Part shown: in pieces, positions 1 to 9,852 of the stretch
How positions within the stretch are numbered: position 1 is the stretch's first letter
How the letters are laid out: every line of letters begins with the position of its first letter
Source: a virus
DNA: 64,000 nt
Virus record (IMG/VR): IMGVR_UViG_3300023106_000002
Location: 1 to 64,000 of that record
Direction: 5' to 3' (one strand)
Notes under the pieces: model-generated
Databases searched by the model: none
The model's input: the letters and a program-made list of their open reading frames with translations, nothing else
Told to the model about the DNA's origin: nothing
Position numbers and translations under genes: made by a program

Positions 1-2
1 TT

Positions 3-1703
3 GGAGGTTTCAATTTGATTGTAGGTAAGTCAAGACGTAAAGGATATTCATATAAGAATGCAGCAGTAGCAGTTAAGAACTACTTATGTTATCCTAAATC
101 ATTAACTATCTTTGGAGCATACGAAAAGAAATACCTTTATCCTGAAGGTATCTTTACTATGGCGAATAACTACATCAACTTTATTAATAGTAATACAGCT
201 TGGGTTATGCCTAAAGATGTTATTGATAGAGAAGGTCACGTTAAAGCTAGTTACATTACATATAAGAATGGTGTAAAGATTGAAGAAGGATTTAAGTCTC
301 AAATCATGGCATTATCATTCAAAGATAATGCGGATGCTGCGCGTGGAAAAGATGCTTATGATATATTCTTTGAAGAATCGGGAGCATTTGGTACACCTGA
401 ATTGTTGAAGAACTCTTATGCTGCAAGTGAAGATTGTGTTAAGGCGGGTAACATTAAGACAGGTATGATTACTGTGTTTGGTACATCAGGAGATATGTTT
501 GGTGGTACTGCGGATTATGCTGACATGCATAGTAGACCATTAGCATTTGGTATGTTACCATTTCAAAATACATGGGATGATGATAGAGAAGATACTAAGT
601 GCGGTTTCTTCCACCCTATTAACTGGAACATGGAAGGTTTCTACGATGCTATGGGTAATAGCGATGTAGCGGGTGCTAAAGCTGTTGAGAAAGCAGAACG
701 TCAATTATTAATTGATAATGGTGCTAGTACAACAGATATACAGAAAAGAATGCAAGAGAAACCATTTGGTCCTTTTGAAGCATTTGGTATGGTATCTTTC
801 AACAACTTTCCAGTACTTGAGTTGAAACGTCAACTTGATATGGTTAAGAGTAAGAAGTTACATTTAAGTAAAGGAACTCCAGTTAATCTGTTTTATGATG
901 GTGTTGAGAAGAGAGTAAGAGCAGATGCTATTTTAGATGGTAGTGCGAATCCTATTTATCACATGAAACCTGAAACAACTTCATTAACAGGTTGTCCTAT
1001 TATATATGAATACCCAGCATTCCAAGCACAACAAGAAGCATACAAGATAGGATATGATCCTTATCGTCAAGAGAAAGGAACATCTTTAGCAGCTATATAT
1101 GTTTACAAAAGTGTTATCAAAGGTTCATTTACAAAGAACATTATTGTAGCTGAATACGTAGGTAGACCTGAAAGTGCTGATGATGTCAATTATATTGCTC
1201 GAATGTTTGCTGAGTTGTATAATACCAAGGTGATGCATGAAAATGAAGTCACCCATGTTAAGGATTACTTCAGAAGACGTAAATGGTTGCAGTATCTTGC
1301 ATTACAACCTGATGCAGTAATTAAAGCAAATGTTAAGAACAGTAGAGTAAACAGAATCTTTGGTTGTCACATGAATGACAAAATGAAAGATGCTGGAGAA
1401 AAGTACATCAAAGATTGGTTACTTGAAATAAGTGATTATGATGAAGATGGAAATCCTATCAGAAATTTAGATAAAATCTTTAGTATTGGTTTACTTGAAG
1501 AATTGATTGCATACAACAGAAAAGGAAACTTCGATAGGGTTATGGCATTGATGCAAGTTATGTTTCAAGATCAAGAACCTTTAGTAGGAAAAGAATACGA
1601 ACAGAAAGCAACCATTACAACTACAGGTAAAAGATTGCTCGATATGCGTAATAATATGTTTGTAAAAAATAAAAGTACTCAATTTAACCAAAGAATGAAT
1701 TAA
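3..1703 (+). CDS. terL: Terminase large subunit (TerL), 5' partial
   Basis: ATPase-nuclease motor that pumps DNA into the prohead and cuts it. The reading frame is open to the left edge, so the true start lies outside; the TTG at 15 only looks like a start. A deviant Walker A (GKSRRKGYS) sits at bases 24-50. Walker B with the catalytic acid (DIFFEES) starts at base 360, and a coupling motif (VFGTSGD) follows about 35 residues later. The C-terminal half fits an RNase H-like nuclease: an Asp in GYDPYR before a beta strand (LAAIYVYK), then DYFRRRKWLQYL, and acidic residues around the final DKIFSIGLLEELI helix. The portal gene follows 40 bases downstream, the usual Caudoviricetes order. Assignment is by motifs and synteny with crAss-like phages. 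Confidence 0.9.
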   Translation, partial: GGFNLIVGKSRRKGYSYKNAAVAVKNYLCYPKSLTIFGAYEKKYLYPEGIFTMANNYINFINSNTAWVMPKDVIDREGHVKASYITYKNGVKIEEGFKSQIMALSFKDNADAARGKDAYDIFFEESGAFGTPELLKNSYAASEDCVKAGNIKTGMITVFGTSGDMFGGTADYADMHSRPLAFGMLPFQNTWDDDREDTKCGFFHPINWNMEGFYDAMGNSDVAGAKAVEKAERQLLIDNGASTTDIQKRMQEKPFGPFEAFGMVSFNNFPVLELKRQLDMVKSKKLHLSKGTPVNLFYDGVEKRVRADAILDGSANPIYHMKPETTSLTGCPIIYEYPAFQAQQEAYKIGYDPYRQEKGTSLAAIYVYKSVIKGSFTKNIIVAEYVGRPESADDVNYIARMFAELYNTKVMHENEVTHVKDYFRRRKWLQYLALQPDAVIKANVKNSRVNRIFGCHMNDKMKDAGEKYIKDWLLEISDYDEDGNPIRNLDKIFSIGLLEELIAYNRKGNFDRVMALMQVMFQDQEPLVGKEYEQKATITTTGKRLLDMRNNMFVKNKSTQFNQRMN

Positions 1704-1743
1704 TTTCATAGTTTTGTAATAATCTCTCATTTACATATAAACA

Positions 1744-4170
1744 ATGGCTACAACAACAGGAAACAGGATAACCACAGACCAACATAGACTTACTCGTTCC
1801 CAAAAGGAAGCGAATGAATTTGCTTGGTATAAAACTGAAATTGACCGGTATGATGCAGAATCTTTGCGAAGTGCTAATGGTTTCGGAGATATTAGTGAAT
1901 ACAAAAGGATAAAAGTTAACTGTGACTTATATAATGATAAGTTAGATATGTCAGAACTTGCTTATGTATGTACACCTTTTGGAGCAGAAGCAGGAGAACT
2001 TCCTGCTACTATGGCAAATAGAGATATTGTATCTTATCGTATCAAGGCATTACTTGGTATGGAATTAAGGAGACCTTTTGGTTATAAGGTACTTGCTACT
2101 AATAGTGAAGCTACTACTCGAAGAGAAGAAGAAGAAACTAATAGAATTCGTGAATATGTTATTGAGCAGATTATGATTCCTGTTAGGCAAACTGCTGAAT
2201 TAAAATATCAAGAAGAACTTGCAGGAGAAGGATTAACTCCAAGACAAAGACAAGAGATACAACAAAAGATTGAACAAGAGATAGTCAATCAAACTCCAAA
2301 AGAAATACGTAAGTATATGGAACGAGATCATCAAGACCCATCTGAGGTACTTGGTCATCAAATCATGGAATACTTAATTAAAGAACAAGACCTCAAACGC
2401 AAGTTTAACAATGGTTGGAAATATGCATTACTAAGTGCTTATGAAGTTTACTTTGTAGGTATCTTGAATAGCAAACCTATTATGAAGGTTGTCAATCCAA
2501 TCAGATTCAATTGTGATAAATCACCTGATATTGATTTTATTGAAGATGGTTCATGGGCAGTAGCTGAATACAGAATGTCACCAGCAAATGTTGTAAGGAG
2601 TTTCAAACTTGAAAACAAGGAGATTGACAGTATATATAAAGATCACGAACATTATGTATCTCGTAAATCAGAAGATGTACAATTCTTTGCTGAGAATCAA
2701 GATGCTTTCTATAATGAGTATGTTGATACAGAAAACACTATCAGAGTAATACATACTCAATTTACAGGATTACGTAAAGTAGGTTTTCTTGATTACATTG
2801 ACGAGAATGGAGTATTGCAAACTAAGTTCTTAGTAGATGAGAACTATAAGTTTAATGCTGCTCATGGAGATGTAGCTATACTTTGGGAATGGGTTCCTGA
2901 AGTATATGAAGGATGGAAGATTGGTGCTGACATATATAAGAATATGCAACCTGTTGAAGGGCAGTCTAAAGACATTGATACTATGTGGGAAACTAAGTTA
3001 TCCTATCATGGTGCACTTTATGATAATACAAACTCTGCTCCTACAGCACCAATGGACAGAATGAAAGGTTATCAGTACTACCATAACATTGTATTATATC
3101 GTCTCGAACTTTTATTAGCTTCTGATAAAGGTAAAAAAATTATGATGAATATTAATAGTATTCCTGAAAGTGCAGGTATTAATGTAGAACAATGGCAATA
3201 CTTCTTTGAAAGTACACCTTTCATGTGGTTTAATCCTGATGAAGAAGGTACAGGACAGCAAGATGTAAATACAATTGCTAAGGTACTTGATATGTCATTG
3301 GCATCTGATATACAACGTTACATCGATCTTGCTGAATACCTTGAACAGAAATGTGGTAAAGCAGTAGGTATTACAGATGCAGTATTAGGTCAAACAGCAG
3401 CTAGTAAATCAGTAGGTAATAACCAACAAGATTTAGTTCAAACTTCACATATCTTAGAACCTTACTTTGCACTTCATAATAGTGTGAAGAAGAATGTAAT
3501 GAATACATTGTTGAATGTAGCTAAGATTGCATATAGAAATTCAAACCTTAAAGTACTTAACTATGTTCTTGATGATATGTCAAGACAGACATTGAACGTG
3601 GATATTTCTCTCTTAGATAATGCTACATTAGGTTTATTTATTGAGGATTCAACAGAAGCACAAGAAACAAGGGACTTAATCAAATCATTGGCACATGCTG
3701 CTATGCAGAATCAAGCTATTGAATTCTCTGATATATTAAGTGTTGTGAAAGAGAAAGGTACTCAAGAAGCTGAAGAAGTACTTAAAGCATCTGAGAAAGA
3801 ACGTCAACAAAGAGAGCAAGCTGCTCAACTTAGAGATCAAGAATTCAAAGCTGCTGAAGAAGAAAAGAAACGTGCACATGATAAAGAAATGCATCAATGG
3901 GCACTTGATGAAATTATCGTTAAAGAAGAAGAAAGACGTAAAACAGTTGTACAAACTCAAGCTATGTTATCAGTAGGTTTTAATGAAAATAAAGATTTTG
4001 ATAATGATGGTGAATTAGATGTAATGGAAATTGCTAAGTTCTCTACAGAAGCTAATATCAAAGTAAGAGAACTTGATCTAAGAGAAAAGGAGTTTGCGCA
4101 TAAAGTAAACGATGATGCCATTAAGAATAAATTAGCAGAAAAGCAAATAAATACGAAAAAAACAGCATAA
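1744..4170 (+). CDS. Portal protein
   Basis: The dodecameric ring at the capsid vertex through which DNA enters and leaves. At 808 residues it is long for a portal, as in other crAss-like and P22-like portals. The N-terminal part carries clip/wing-type alternating helices and strands, with residues about 130-210 charged and helical. The last 150 residues or so (after residue 660) are a Glu/Lys/Gln-rich coiled coil (KEKGTQEAEEVLKASEKERQ), consistent with a barrel or core-binding extension. Its position directly after terL and before scaffold and capsid genes supports the call. A short stretch near residue 750 (NEDKDFDNDGELDV type) resembles an EF-hand-like DxDxDG loop, which might bind a cation. 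I recognise the family by context and overall sequence character. Confidence 0.85.
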   Translation: MATTTGNRITTDQHRLTRSQKEANEFAWYKTEIDRYDAESLRSANGFGDISEYKRIKVNCDLYNDKLDMSELAYVCTPFGAEAGELPATMANRDIVSYRIKALLGMELRRPFGYKVLATNSEATTRREEEETNRIREYVIEQIMIPVRQTAELKYQEELAGEGLTPRQRQEIQQKIEQEIVNQTPKEIRKYMERDHQDPSEVLGHQIMEYLIKEQDLKRKFNNGWKYALLSAYEVYFVGILNSKPIMKVVNPIRFNCDKSPDIDFIEDGSWAVAEYRMSPANVVRSFKLENKEIDSIYKDHEHYVSRKSEDVQFFAENQDAFYNEYVDTENTIRVIHTQFTGLRKVGFLDYIDENGVLQTKFLVDENYKFNAAHGDVAILWEWVPEVYEGWKIGADIYKNMQPVEGQSKDIDTMWETKLSYHGALYDNTNSAPTAPMDRMKGYQYYHNIVLYRLELLLASDKGKKIMMNINSIPESAGINVEQWQYFFESTPFMWFNPDEEGTGQQDVNTIAKVLDMSLASDIQRYIDLAEYLEQKCGKAVGITDAVLGQTAASKSVGNNQQDLVQTSHILEPYFALHNSVKKNVMNTLLNVAKIAYRNSNLKVLNYVLDDMSRQTLNVDISLLDNATLGLFIEDSTEAQETRDLIKSLAHAAMQNQAIEFSDILSVVKEKGTQEAEEVLKASEKERQQREQAAQLRDQEFKAAEEEKKRAHDKEMHQWALDEIIVKEEERRKTVVQTQAMLSVGFNENKDFDNDGELDVMEIAKFSTEANIKVRELDLREKEFAHKVNDDAIKNKLAEKQINTKKTA

Positions 4171-4219
4171 CTCGGATAAAGCTATTACTCACATAATGCA
4201 TAAGAGTTCATATTCATAC

Positions 4220-4249
4220 TTGGAAATAATAAATAATTAATTAAATTTG
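4220..4249 (+). promoter_or_regulatory. Candidate Bacteroidota-type promoter ahead of scaffold/capsid genes
   Basis: TTGG at 4220-4223 and TAAATTTG at 4242-4249 match the Bacteroidota -33 (TTTG) and -7 (TAnnTTTG) elements, with an 18-base spacer. The -7 element ends only 7 bases before the ATG of the next gene. It lies in one of the longest gaps of the late block (86 bases). If used, the capsid genes would be transcribed by the host RNA polymerase with its primary sigma factor. Confidence 0.5.
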
Positions 4250-4256
4250 TATCACT

Positions 4257-5432
4257 ATGTCAAAAGAACAAGATAATTTTTGGGAACAAGGTGGTCAAGC
4301 AGAGGATGTTTCATTCTTTGATATGACAGCACCTGAAACAACTACAGAAGATGTAGTTGAAGCAGCAATTGAAGATGATATTGCTACTCCCGCTGAACCA
4401 GCAAAGAAAGATGCTGAAGGTAATGATATTGTGGAGGAGGTCGATCCTCTAAAAAATGTATCCTTCTTCGCAGAAGATGACAATGAATCTGATGACGATG
4501 ACGAATCATCTGTTGCTGGTACTGGAGATGAGAATAAAGCAACAGTAGTTAAAACTTCAGCAGTATCAACTTTAGAATTCCTTAAAGAAAAAGGACTTGT
4601 AAACTACGAACTTGAAGATGGTGTAACACTTACTGATGACCTTGCAGCAGAAATCTTAGAAGATAACTATGAAGATTCAGTAGATGCCGCAGCAGCAGAT
4701 AAGATTAAAGGTTTACCTGATTTCTTGAAAACTGTTATTCAAGTTGCATTAAATGAAGGAGATGTGATTGGTACTTTGCAACAAGTTATCAATGCTAAGA
4801 AAACAGGTATTACTAAAGATCTTGATATGGAAGTAGAAGCCAATCAGATCAAAGTAATGGAGCAGAACTTGAGTAACTTAGGTTATGATGCAGAAGATAT
4901 TGCTCAACATATCGAAGTACTTAAAGACAATGGTAAATTGAAAGCAATGTCTGAAAAAGCAAAAGACAAGTTCATTGCTGATGATACTAAGAATCAAGAA
5001 GCTGCTGTAAAAAGAGCAGCAGAAATGAAAGAAGCAGACAAAGAAAGTAAACGTCAATACAGAGCAGATATTGCTGAACTTGCAACTACTACTAAAGTAG
5101 CTAAAGGCATTGTACTTAATAAGAAAGATCAAGAAACTCTCCCAGCATATATAGCAGATGCTACTATTAAATTGAAAGATGGAAGACAGATCACTCCTTT
5201 ACAAGAAGCTATATTCAGCATCTATGCTAAAGGTAATGAAGAGAAACTCTTTGCAGTAGCTAAGTTGTTTGCATCAGACTTTGATTTAAGTTCAGTAGAA
5301 CGTAAAGGAGAATCAGCAGCAACTCGCACAGTTAGAGATACAGTACAAAACAATAAAGGTAAAAATATTACAGGGTCTAATACTGGAAGTTCACGTCCAA
5401 ACAAAGCAAGAAATCTTGCGGATATACTTTAG
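4257..5432 (+). CDS. Putative scaffolding protein
   Basis: Likely internal scaffold that guides capsid assembly and is later removed; no protease motif was seen. The evidence is position between portal and major capsid genes and composition. The N-terminal 100 residues are strongly acidic (runs such as ESDDDDESS) and probably disordered. The centre is helical with Lys/Glu-rich coiled coil (about residues 200-290). The C-terminus is a short basic tail ending SSRPNKARNLADIL, a layout common in phage scaffolds where the basic end binds capsid protein. A Bacteroidota-type promoter precedes it, so scaffold and capsid may share strong late expression. It could instead be another head assembly factor; no family signature was recognised. 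Confidence 0.55.
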   Translation: MSKEQDNFWEQGGQAEDVSFFDMTAPETTTEDVVEAAIEDDIATPAEPAKKDAEGNDIVEEVDPLKNVSFFAEDDNESDDDDESSVAGTGDENKATVVKTSAVSTLEFLKEKGLVNYELEDGVTLTDDLAAEILEDNYEDSVDAAAADKIKGLPDFLKTVIQVALNEGDVIGTLQQVINAKKTGITKDLDMEVEANQIKVMEQNLSNLGYDAEDIAQHIEVLKDNGKLKAMSEKAKDKFIADDTKNQEAAVKRAAEMKEADKESKRQYRADIAELATTTKVAKGIVLNKKDQETLPAYIADATIKLKDGRQITPLQEAIFSIYAKGNEEKLFAVAKLFASDFDLSSVERKGESAATRTVRDTVQNNKGKNITGSNTGSSRPNKARNLADIL

Positions 5433-5466
5433 ACTTAATCATTAATTCAATAACAATTAAACAACT

Positions 5467-6921
5467 ATGGCTACATTAGGAAACAGGTTGCTTATCAAAG
5501 AGATGGAGTGGCAGTCAAATATGACTGAACAATCTCACTTAGGTAGAGCATTACTTGCCAGACCCGCAAAGGTTCAGAGTACTATGGATAAGTTGTTCTC
5601 TGCGCAGAACTACTATTCAGACAATCCACTTGGTTCAGCACTTATGGGTACACCTCATGGTGAAGAAACAATTGGTACTACCTCATGGGAATGGGATTTA
5701 AAAGGTGCTGATACGCGACCACTTATTGTGGTTGAGAACATCGAACCTGCTGCTACCACTTACGGTAAGTTCAAGAAAACATTTAAACTGAAGCTCGATG
5801 AGAACTGGTACTTGCCAGGAGATGTACTAAGTCCGGGAACTTCTGATAAGAGATTCCAAGTACGTGTACAGAACCAAGTACAGAAACATGGTGATGGATT
5901 CGTGTATGTTGTTCGAGTTAACTCGGATGATAACCAAGCAAACATCCCTGCTAAGTACTTGAATGCAGGTCAACAATGGGGGAAACTCTTCTCTCAATAC
6001 GAGGAAGCTGCTGAGCAATCAGGTTCTACTGTATTCAGTATGCCAATTGCATTCACCAACAAGATGTCTAAATACAGAAAAGAGTATCGTATTACTGACT
6101 ATGCTTCAACTGAAGTATTGGCTGTAAAGATCGCTGACTCAAAAGGAAAGCTACAAGATTCATGGATGCGTTATGCTGATGTTGAATACTGGATGCAATG
6201 GTACAGAGAACTTGAAAGAGGTCGTTGGTATTCAAGAAGTGCTGAAACAGTAATTGGTGGTAATGGTAGACCAGTACGTATGGGAGCAGGAGTTCAAGAA
6301 CAACTTGAAGATTCTCACCAACACCGTTACTCTCACTTGACTGCTAAGTTGATTGAGGAGTACTTAATGGACATCTTCTATGGTCGTGTAAAACCTGGAA
6401 AAGGACGTAGAATTAAAGGTTATACTGGTGAATACGGTATGATTCAATTCCACAGAGCGATTCAAGACTGGCAGAACAAGAATGGTTTTATCAAGAATGT
6501 AGAGTTGTTTACCAATAAAGTACAGTCTGATATTCATACCAATGCTCTTGAAACTGGGTATCAATTCGTAAGATATAACATGGCAAATGGTTCTTCTTTA
6601 GAACTTGTACATAATCCTATCTACGATGATAGAAGTTTGAACTTTGAGATCGATCCTGTTACAGGATTCCCAGTTGAATCTCAACGTATTACTTTCCTTG
6701 ATTTTACAGGAGAAGGTGGTAAGTCAAACATCAAGATCATGAAGAAAGAGAATGGTTCAGCCTTTACATACGTTGAAGGTATGTATGGACCTTATGGACC
6801 AAAAAGTGGTGGTAGTTCAGCACATGCTGGGTCTTACTATGAAATGCACGTAGAGCAATCTGAAGGTATTCATATTGAAGACATCACCAAATGTGGAGAA
6901 CTTATACTTTCACGTAACTAA
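5467..6921 (+). CDS. Major capsid protein (HK97 fold expected)
   Basis: Builds the icosahedral shell. The 484-residue length, position after portal and scaffold, and the start MATLGNRLLIKEMEWQ with a helical N-arm followed by beta-rich, Gly/Tyr-rich sequence fit crAss-like major capsid proteins. Codons look more constrained here than in flanking genes (frequent AAC, TAC, CGT, ATC), as expected for a very highly expressed protein. It is followed 15 bases later by a strong hairpin with a T-run, so much of its transcript probably ends there, keeping capsid levels above those of downstream minor proteins. Assignment rests on context and family resemblance; HK97 fold is inferred, not visible. Confidence 0.85.
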   Translation: MATLGNRLLIKEMEWQSNMTEQSHLGRALLARPAKVQSTMDKLFSAQNYYSDNPLGSALMGTPHGEETIGTTSWEWDLKGADTRPLIVVENIEPAATTYGKFKKTFKLKLDENWYLPGDVLSPGTSDKRFQVRVQNQVQKHGDGFVYVVRVNSDDNQANIPAKYLNAGQQWGKLFSQYEEAAEQSGSTVFSMPIAFTNKMSKYRKEYRITDYASTEVLAVKIADSKGKLQDSWMRYADVEYWMQWYRELERGRWYSRSAETVIGGNGRPVRMGAGVQEQLEDSHQHRYSHLTAKLIEEYLMDIFYGRVKPGKGRRIKGYTGEYGMIQFHRAIQDWQNKNGFIKNVELFTNKVQSDIHTNALETGYQFVRYNMANGSSLELVHNPIYDDRSLNFEIDPVTGFPVESQRITFLDFTGEGGKSNIKIMKKENGSAFTYVEGMYGPYGPKSGGSSAHAGSYYEMHVEQSEGIHIEDITKCGELILSRN

Positions 6922-6935
6922 GGAGTGTTTTAGAT

Positions 6936-6970
6936 AACTACATGCTCAGTAAGATGAGCATGTAGTTTTA
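6936..6970 (+). terminator. Rho-independent terminator after the capsid gene
   Basis: A perfect 12-base-pair stem: AACTACATGCTC (6936-6947) pairs with GAGCATGTAGTT (6956-6967) around an 8-base loop, and T-rich sequence follows. It lies between the capsid gene and the next late gene with no obvious new promoter after it. It therefore likely acts as a partial terminator that lowers downstream expression. Confidence 0.8.
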
Positions 6971-7000
6971 TATAAATGTCAAAGACTAAAAAAGAAGATT

Positions 7001-7861
7001 ATGACAGACTTAACAGAAGATGTAACACAAGAAGTTACTCTTAATAAAAGAAAATACTTGCCTAATAAAACTACATTAGTTGAGGTAAGACCTATTGAAA
7101 GAAAGAAATGGCATGGTAAGAATGGTGCTGAAAGCTTCCAAAGAGCGAAGAAATTTCAAGTACTTGTTGATCCTGCATCAATGACTTATGCTACAGGATT
7201 GAATGAAGATGAAATTGTAGAACTTAGTAAGAAAGTTAACTATGATTTATCTAATAACTTCAACTCAGAAGAACAACATCCTTTTTGGGATTCACCAATG
7301 GGAATGTTTAAGTTGGAGAACTATACAATGTTCTTTGATATTATGCAGCCTCTTAATTATATTAAGATTAAGAACATGCTTGCAAGTAAATACGTTGCAA
7401 ATTCAATGAAGGAATACGAAGAAGGTTTATTTCCTGAAGCAACACATGTTATTTTCGATGAAGCATTAGCAGCAGAAGAAGAAGCATCTAAAGTTGAATT
7501 GAAAGATAGAGCAGTTGTTGCAAAAGTAGCAATGACTAAAGACAGAAAGATTGAAATTATCTTGGCTATCGATCACAAAAATTTGAAAGGTCAAAGCGAT
7601 AACTTCGTTAACGTAGCACTTGACAAACTTATTCAACGTGACGCACAAGCTTTCTTGCACTATGCAGATATGAACAATGAACAACTTGCCCTTTATGCCC
7701 TAGTATTGGAAGCGTTACAAAAAAGTGTATTACGTAAAGATGGTCATAAAATCCTTTACCATGAATCACAGATTGGTACAGATGAAATGGATGTAGCAAG
7801 ATACCTGCATAATCCTGAAAATCAAGATTTGAAACTTAGATTAATGGCTCAAGTAAACTAA
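7001..7861 (+). CDS. Conserved crAss-like structural protein downstream of capsid gene
   Basis: Function unknown. The 286-residue protein has an N-terminal beta-rich segment (RKYLPNKTTLVEVRPIERKKWHGK), a middle with aromatic residues (HPFWDSPMGMFKLENYTMFF), then an Ala/Glu-rich helix (about residues 155-170) and a mostly helical C-terminal half. Its place right after the major capsid gene and before other head genes suggests a capsid accessory, decoration or head-completion role. It follows the capsid terminator, so it is likely made in smaller amounts. I recognise the gene by position in crAss-like genomes only; no enzymatic motif is visible. Confidence 0.55.
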   Translation: MTDLTEDVTQEVTLNKRKYLPNKTTLVEVRPIERKKWHGKNGAESFQRAKKFQVLVDPASMTYATGLNEDEIVELSKKVNYDLSNNFNSEEQHPFWDSPMGMFKLENYTMFFDIMQPLNYIKIKNMLASKYVANSMKEYEEGLFPEATHVIFDEALAAEEEASKVELKDRAVVAKVAMTKDRKIEIILAIDHKNLKGQSDNFVNVALDKLIQRDAQAFLHYADMNNEQLALYALVLEALQKSVLRKDGHKILYHESQIGTDEMDVARYLHNPENQDLKLRLMAQVN

Positions 7862-7866
7862 GAGTT

Positions 7867-8577
7867 ATGTCAATAGCAAGTATGCATTACGACTTCAAGA
7901 TGAAGTTTAACAAAATAGACAGTCAATCAAACAGGAACTTTTTAGTTCCTGAGATTGATTGGATGTTAAATGAAGCAGCAGGTATATTTGTAAGTTTGAT
8001 TGCAGAACCTCGTAAGAGAACTGCACTAGGTTTTGAAACAAGTGAAAGAAGTATCGAAGACATATATAGCATAGTTGTCAGTAATGATAATCTTTGGCTA
8101 CCAGTAGTAAACAATGTAGCTGCTTTACCAGCAGATCATTGGTACACTATAAAAGCTAGAGCAAGAGCAACTAAAGGAAAATGTATCGATAAAATAGGAA
8201 GAGTATTTGTTGTTCAGCATGATGATATGACAGAAGAGTCTTCCTTATATAATTCATCTTTTGAATGGAGAGAGTTTAATGCTCATCGATTTAATGGAGG
8301 ATTGAAGTTCCTAACTGATGGAACATTTACTATTAATGATGTTTGTGTCAATTATATTCGCAAGATGAGTTATATGCATTATGCACAAGGTTTCGGTAAC
8401 GGAACTTATAACTCTCCTTTAACTGGGTTGCCTTTAACAGGGTCTGTAAATTGTGAACTTCCAGTAACCACCCATTCAGAAGTTGTGGATATAGCTGTTA
8501 TGATTGCTTCAGGCAATATTCTTTCATCATACTACCAACAGAAGTTGGCAAAATTAAATTTTAATCAATTAACTTAA
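7867..8577 (+). CDS. Putative head or head-tail structural protein
   Basis: A 236-residue protein starting 5 bases after the previous gene, so translation is probably coupled. An amphipathic N-terminal part contains NRNFLVPEIDWMLNEAAG, followed by a helix (IFVSLIAEPRKR). Beta-rich sequence with Trp/Tyr residues makes up the rest, and a helical end (VVDIAVMIASGNILSSYYQQ) closes the chain. The pattern of an early conserved DWMLNEA helix recurs in Bacteroidota phage virion proteins near the capsid gene, from memory. Role in virion assembly is inferred from context; it could be a head completion or connector protein. Confidence 0.5.
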   Translation: MSIASMHYDFKMKFNKIDSQSNRNFLVPEIDWMLNEAAGIFVSLIAEPRKRTALGFETSERSIEDIYSIVVSNDNLWLPVVNNVAALPADHWYTIKARARATKGKCIDKIGRVFVVQHDDMTEESSLYNSSFEWREFNAHRFNGGLKFLTDGTFTINDVCVNYIRKMSYMHYAQGFGNGTYNSPLTGLPLTGSVNCELPVTTHSEVVDIAVMIASGNILSSYYQQKLAKLNFNQLT

Positions 8578-8588
8578 ATTAAATTATT

Positions 8589-9806
8589 ATGAGCAATAGA
8601 AACAACGATGTGTTTCAGGTACTCGTGACTTCAGGTAATCAAGCATTACTTGCTGCTGGTGCTACAGAAGATACACTTGCTGTAGGTCAACTTGGCTGCT
8701 TCGATGCTGATACTGGTCTTTCTGTAACAACTGCAACGAAGAGTTTCTACTTTGCTGTTGGTTTAGGAGCAAGTGGAGGTACTCTTGAAGACATTAGAAG
8801 GTCTGCTGGACAGTTCATTCAAAGGAAAGGCATTAGCGCTTTGTCTTTTAAACCTCATACAGCAGGTAGACCTAATGTGTGGAAAGTATCAGGATACAAA
8901 GCAACATGTGATACTGATTATGCTGTTAAGGTAGAATTCAGAAACTCACGTATTTACAAGCTTCAAGGCTTTAGCAATTTCACTAAAACTTACGCTGTAA
9001 GAAGCGCATGTTGTGATGGTTGTGGAGATGGATGTGATACAGGTGCATCAAATGACTTGACAATTAAATTGTTTAACGAGATCAATAATGACGTTAAGCA
9101 AATGCTTACTGCTCAAATTACTGCTCGTCAAGCTGTGACAAGTGCAACTCATGGTACATCAGTTAACTATGCTATCAATGCAGTTATGACTGTAGCTGAT
9201 GCTAGAGCACTTGATACGTATAATGCGTTATCAACTACAACTGATGCTCAAAAGGTATATACAGATTTGGTTATCATTTCTAAACCTTTAGCTATTCCTG
9301 CATCAAACACTACACCAAACTTGCATTTCCACAAGTTTATTGAAACAGCTATCATTGTATCATTGGTAGATGGTTTCTTATGCGCTGGAACTGCAACTGA
9401 GGCACAAACTTTAGCGCTTGAAGAAGGTACTGGAAACAGCATCAGACAGAAAGAGTATCATGCATCAGCATGGAATGGAGCAGGACCTTATGTAGTATCT
9501 GATACAACAAGTACAGGAAAAGACATTCCTCTTTATGCACTTAACGCAGGGAAGTATGATCAATTCGCACTTGAATATTTCTTCACTACTGAATCAGGTT
9601 GGTTAGAGTATTCAAATACTTTGAGTACAATCTTTGCAGTTCCTGAAGCAGATACAGTAACACGTAATGCATTAGCAACATTGCTTGATTTGGAAACAGT
9701 TACATTAGGATTTGAAGCATTAGCAGATGATGCTGCTGCGGCAAGTGTAACACCTACTGTAATTGAACCTCAACCAGCAAATGCAACTAAAGATGGTATA
9801 GCGTAA
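8589..9806 (+). CDS. Structural protein with Cys cluster, capsid neighbourhood
   Basis: A 405-residue, Ala/Thr/Gly-rich protein, likely beta-structured and surface exposed, in the head gene cluster. Residues 141-149 hold a compact Cys cluster (CCDGCGDGC) that could bind metal or form disulfides. Two halves are visible: a conserved N-terminal domain to about residue 150, then a low-complexity Thr/Ala/Asp-rich C-terminal domain (residues 155-405). Phage head-fibre or decoration proteins often show this split. The stop codon lies in the loop of a strong hairpin. No named family was recognised. Placement between capsid and fibre genes supports a virion role. Confidence 0.5.
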   Translation: MSNRNNDVFQVLVTSGNQALLAAGATEDTLAVGQLGCFDADTGLSVTTATKSFYFAVGLGASGGTLEDIRRSAGQFIQRKGISALSFKPHTAGRPNVWKVSGYKATCDTDYAVKVEFRNSRIYKLQGFSNFTKTYAVRSACCDGCGDGCDTGASNDLTIKLFNEINNDVKQMLTAQITARQAVTSATHGTSVNYAINAVMTVADARALDTYNALSTTTDAQKVYTDLVIISKPLAIPASNTTPNLHFHKFIETAIIVSLVDGFLCAGTATEAQTLALEEGTGNSIRQKEYHASAWNGAGPYVVSDTTSTGKDIPLYALNAGKYDQFALEYFFTTESGWLEYSNTLSTIFAVPEADTVTRNALATLLDLETVTLGFEALADDAAAASVTPTVIEPQPANATKDGIA

Positions 9807-9830
9807 GCTATATCATCTTTCCCTTCGGGG
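9789..9830 (+). terminator. Hairpin spanning the stop codon plus UUCG mini-hairpin
   Basis: AAAGATGGTATAGC (9789-9802) pairs with GCTATATCATCTTT (9807-9820), giving 14 base pairs including one G-U, around a GTAA loop that contains the TAA stop. Directly behind lies CCC-TTCG-GGG (9821-9830), a cUUCGg tetraloop hairpin. No long T-run follows, so it may work as a weak terminator, an RNA-stability element or a processing site rather than as a classical terminator. Confidence 0.6.
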
Positions 9831-9852
9831 CAATAACATTAATACTTATATC

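Noticed and set aside
15-17. TTG as start of the terminase gene
   Set aside because: The frame is open to the left edge and the Walker A motif would be only three residues from the start, so the real start lies outside the window.
1708-1715. TAGTTTTG as a promoter -7 element before the portal gene
   Set aside because: It fits TAnnTTTG, but no TTTG- or TTGG-like element lies at the required distance upstream.
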